Source: Crocinitomicaceae bacterium
GTDB lineage: Bacteria > Bacteroidota > Bacteroidia > Flavobacteriales_D > Crocinitomicaceae
Length of the DNA: 64,000 nt
NCBI GenBank assembly: GCA_016709005.1
Contig: JADJEU010000003.1
Location: forward strand, 124,001-188,000
Direction of reading: 5' to 3'
Shown: positions 62,968 through 64,000 of the stretch, in pieces
Numbering within the stretch: position 1 is the first letter of the stretch
Layout of the letters: each line of letters starts with the position of its first letter
Notes under the pieces: model-generated
Told to the model about the DNA's origin: nothing
The model's database searches: none
What the model saw: the letters and a program-made list of their open reading frames with translations, nothing else
Program-made: the position numbers and the translations under genes

Positions 62968-64000
62968 TTAAGATTTCAAATCATACCGATCTGCATTCAT
63001 CACTTTTACCCATGCGTGAATAAAATCATGTACAAACTTTTCTTTGTTGTCATCTTGCGCATATAATTCTGCATAAGCGCGCAAAACCGAATTTGAACCA
63101 AACACCAAATCAACGCGCGTTGCGGTCCATTTTGTTTGTCCGGTTTTTCGTTCGACGATGTTGTAAAGATTTTCACCGGCAGGTTTCCAGGTGTATTTCA
63201 TGTCGGTGAGATTGACAAAAAAATCGTTGGTTAAAACGCCTTCACGATCTGTGAATACACCGTGTTTTGAGCCGCCGTGATTGGTGCCAAGTACACGCAT
63301 GCCGCCAATAAGGACGGTCATTTCAGGAGCACTTAAACCCATCAGTTGACTTCTGTCCAGCAACAATTCTTCTGCTTGAACAGCGTATGATTTTTTTAGC
63401 CAGTTTCTGAATCCATCGTGAATCGGTTCCAATACAGCGAAAGATTCTGCATCGGTCATTTCTGCAAGCGCATCACCTCTGCCGGCAGTGAAAGGAACTT
63501 TTACAGACACGCCTGCATCTTTTGCTGCTTGTTCTACTGCCGCTGCGCCGCCAAGCACAATTAAATCTGCCAGACTTATTTTTTTGCTGAACGCATTTTG
63601 AATTTCAGAAAGTTTAGCGAGTACTTTTTGCAAACGCTGAGGTTCATTTCCTTCCCAATCTTTTTGCGGAGCAAGTTGGATACGTGCACCGTTTGCGCCA
63701 CCTCTGTAATCTGAATTACGGAAGGTTCGTGCGCTGTCCCAGGCGGTGGTAATGAGTTCAGCGCGTGTTAATCCGCTGGCTAAAATTTTTGTTTTCAGAT
63801 CTTCTGTTTCAGCATCGCTTAAGGTATAATTTACAGCAGGAACAGGATCTTGCCAGATTAAAATTTCTTTTGGCGCATCAGCCCCTAAATAACGTGTTTG
63901 TGGACCTAAATCACGATGCGTTAATTTAAACCAGGCACGTGCAAACGTATCCTTAAAATATTCGGGATCTTTAAAAAATCGTTCTGAAATTTTGCGGTAT
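62968..64000 (-). CDS. katG: catalase-peroxidase KatG (5' part outside window)
   Basis: About 344 codons, the C-terminal half of KatG. The frame is open to the window edge and reads DPEYFKDTFARAWFKLTHRD, LGPQTRYLGADAPKEILIWQ, LITTAWDSARTFRNSDYRGG, then GMRVLGTNHGGSKHGVFTD and the C-terminus LVFGSNSVLRAYAELYAQDD. KatG removes hydrogen peroxide; this half is the structural C-terminal domain, and the heme ligands lie in the part not included. The apparent first Met at 63633 is internal. A terminator follows. Confidence 0.95.
   Translation of the reverse strand, partial: YRKISERFFKDPEYFKDTFARAWFKLTHRDLGPQTRYLGADAPKEILIWQDPVPAVNYTLSDAETEDLKTKILASGLTRAELITTAWDSARTFRNSDYRGGANGARIQLAPQKDWEGNEPQRLQKVLAKLSEIQNAFSKKISLADLIVLGGAAAVEQAAKDAGVSVKVPFTAGRGDALAEMTDAESFAVLEPIHDGFRNWLKKSYAVQAEELLLDRSQLMGLSAPEMTVLIGGMRVLGTNHGGSKHGVFTDREGVLTNDFFVNLTDMKYTWKPAGENLYNIVERKTGQTKWTATRVDLVFGSNSVLRAYAELYAQDDNKEKFVHDFIHAWVKVMNADRYDLKS

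Overview
The window is an AT-rich chromosomal segment of a member of the Bacteroidota, probably a Flavobacteriales relative. This rests on gene content (a full Bat aerotolerance operon with MoxR and DUF58 genes, a TonB-dependent receptor with an N-terminal carboxypeptidase-regulatory-like domain, a CzcA-TolC fusion, an arsenosugar cluster, TPR-SpoIIE and TPR-histidine kinase proteins), on -7 boxes of the TAnnTTTG type, and on the near absence of Shine-Dalgarno sequences. No rRNA, phage or transposase gene was seen.

Layout. 1-3.4 kb: two translationally coupled SpoIIE-type phosphatases, the first cut by the window edge. 3.4-11.2 kb: an arsenosugar biosynthesis cluster on the minus strand (MFS transporter, AhpD-like protein, radical-SAM ArsS, DUF2064 enzyme, DUF547 protein, GT2, ArsM, rhodanese) with a MNT/HEPN toxin-antitoxin pair inside it. 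11.3-17.2 kb: an RND metal efflux system (adaptor; CzcA fused to a TolC-like part; small His-rich protein). 17.3-18.8 kb: initiator tRNA-Met with a decayed GIY-YIG gene and a degenerate tRNA copy, then tRNA-Arg(CCG). 18.8-25.7 kb: TIGR03643 protein and cryptochrome, AI-2E-type permease, KefB-like antiporter. 25.7-32.3 kb: era, der, holA, a TonB receptor and a small outer-membrane protein. 32.6-37.4 kb: an orphan response regulator, a tandem repeat array, a lipoprotein, and an ECF sigma/putative anti-sigma operon. 37.4-46.5 kb: the moxR-DUF58-bat operon on the minus strand. 46.8-52.1 kb: a secreted protein, a DUF559 nuclease between repeat arrays, rnz, two exported proteins, dnaN. 52.4-58.9 kb: TPR histidine kinase and regulator, two small lipoproteins, dnaK. 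59-62.9 kb: a repeat-rich zone around an Ntn hydrolase and two small membrane proteins. 63-64 kb: the 3' part of katG.

Two themes run through the window. First, at least six genes are interrupted by one-base shifts, each at an A/T homopolymer of 4-7 bases; reading across them restores family-typical proteins (rhodanese, adaptor, CzcA-TolC twice, BatD, a lipoprotein). These are most likely sequencing errors and are annotated as single genes. Second, the intergenic DNA is full of structured repeats. The most striking is a ~185-225 bp family with five copies (28.0, 59.1, 60.9, 62.1, 62.5 kb), all on the same strand. Its members show compensatory changes in a predicted stem and end in a Bacteroidota-like promoter. 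Other families are a 149-bp tandem repeat, a ~70-bp array next to the DUF559 nuclease, and several long inverted repeats.
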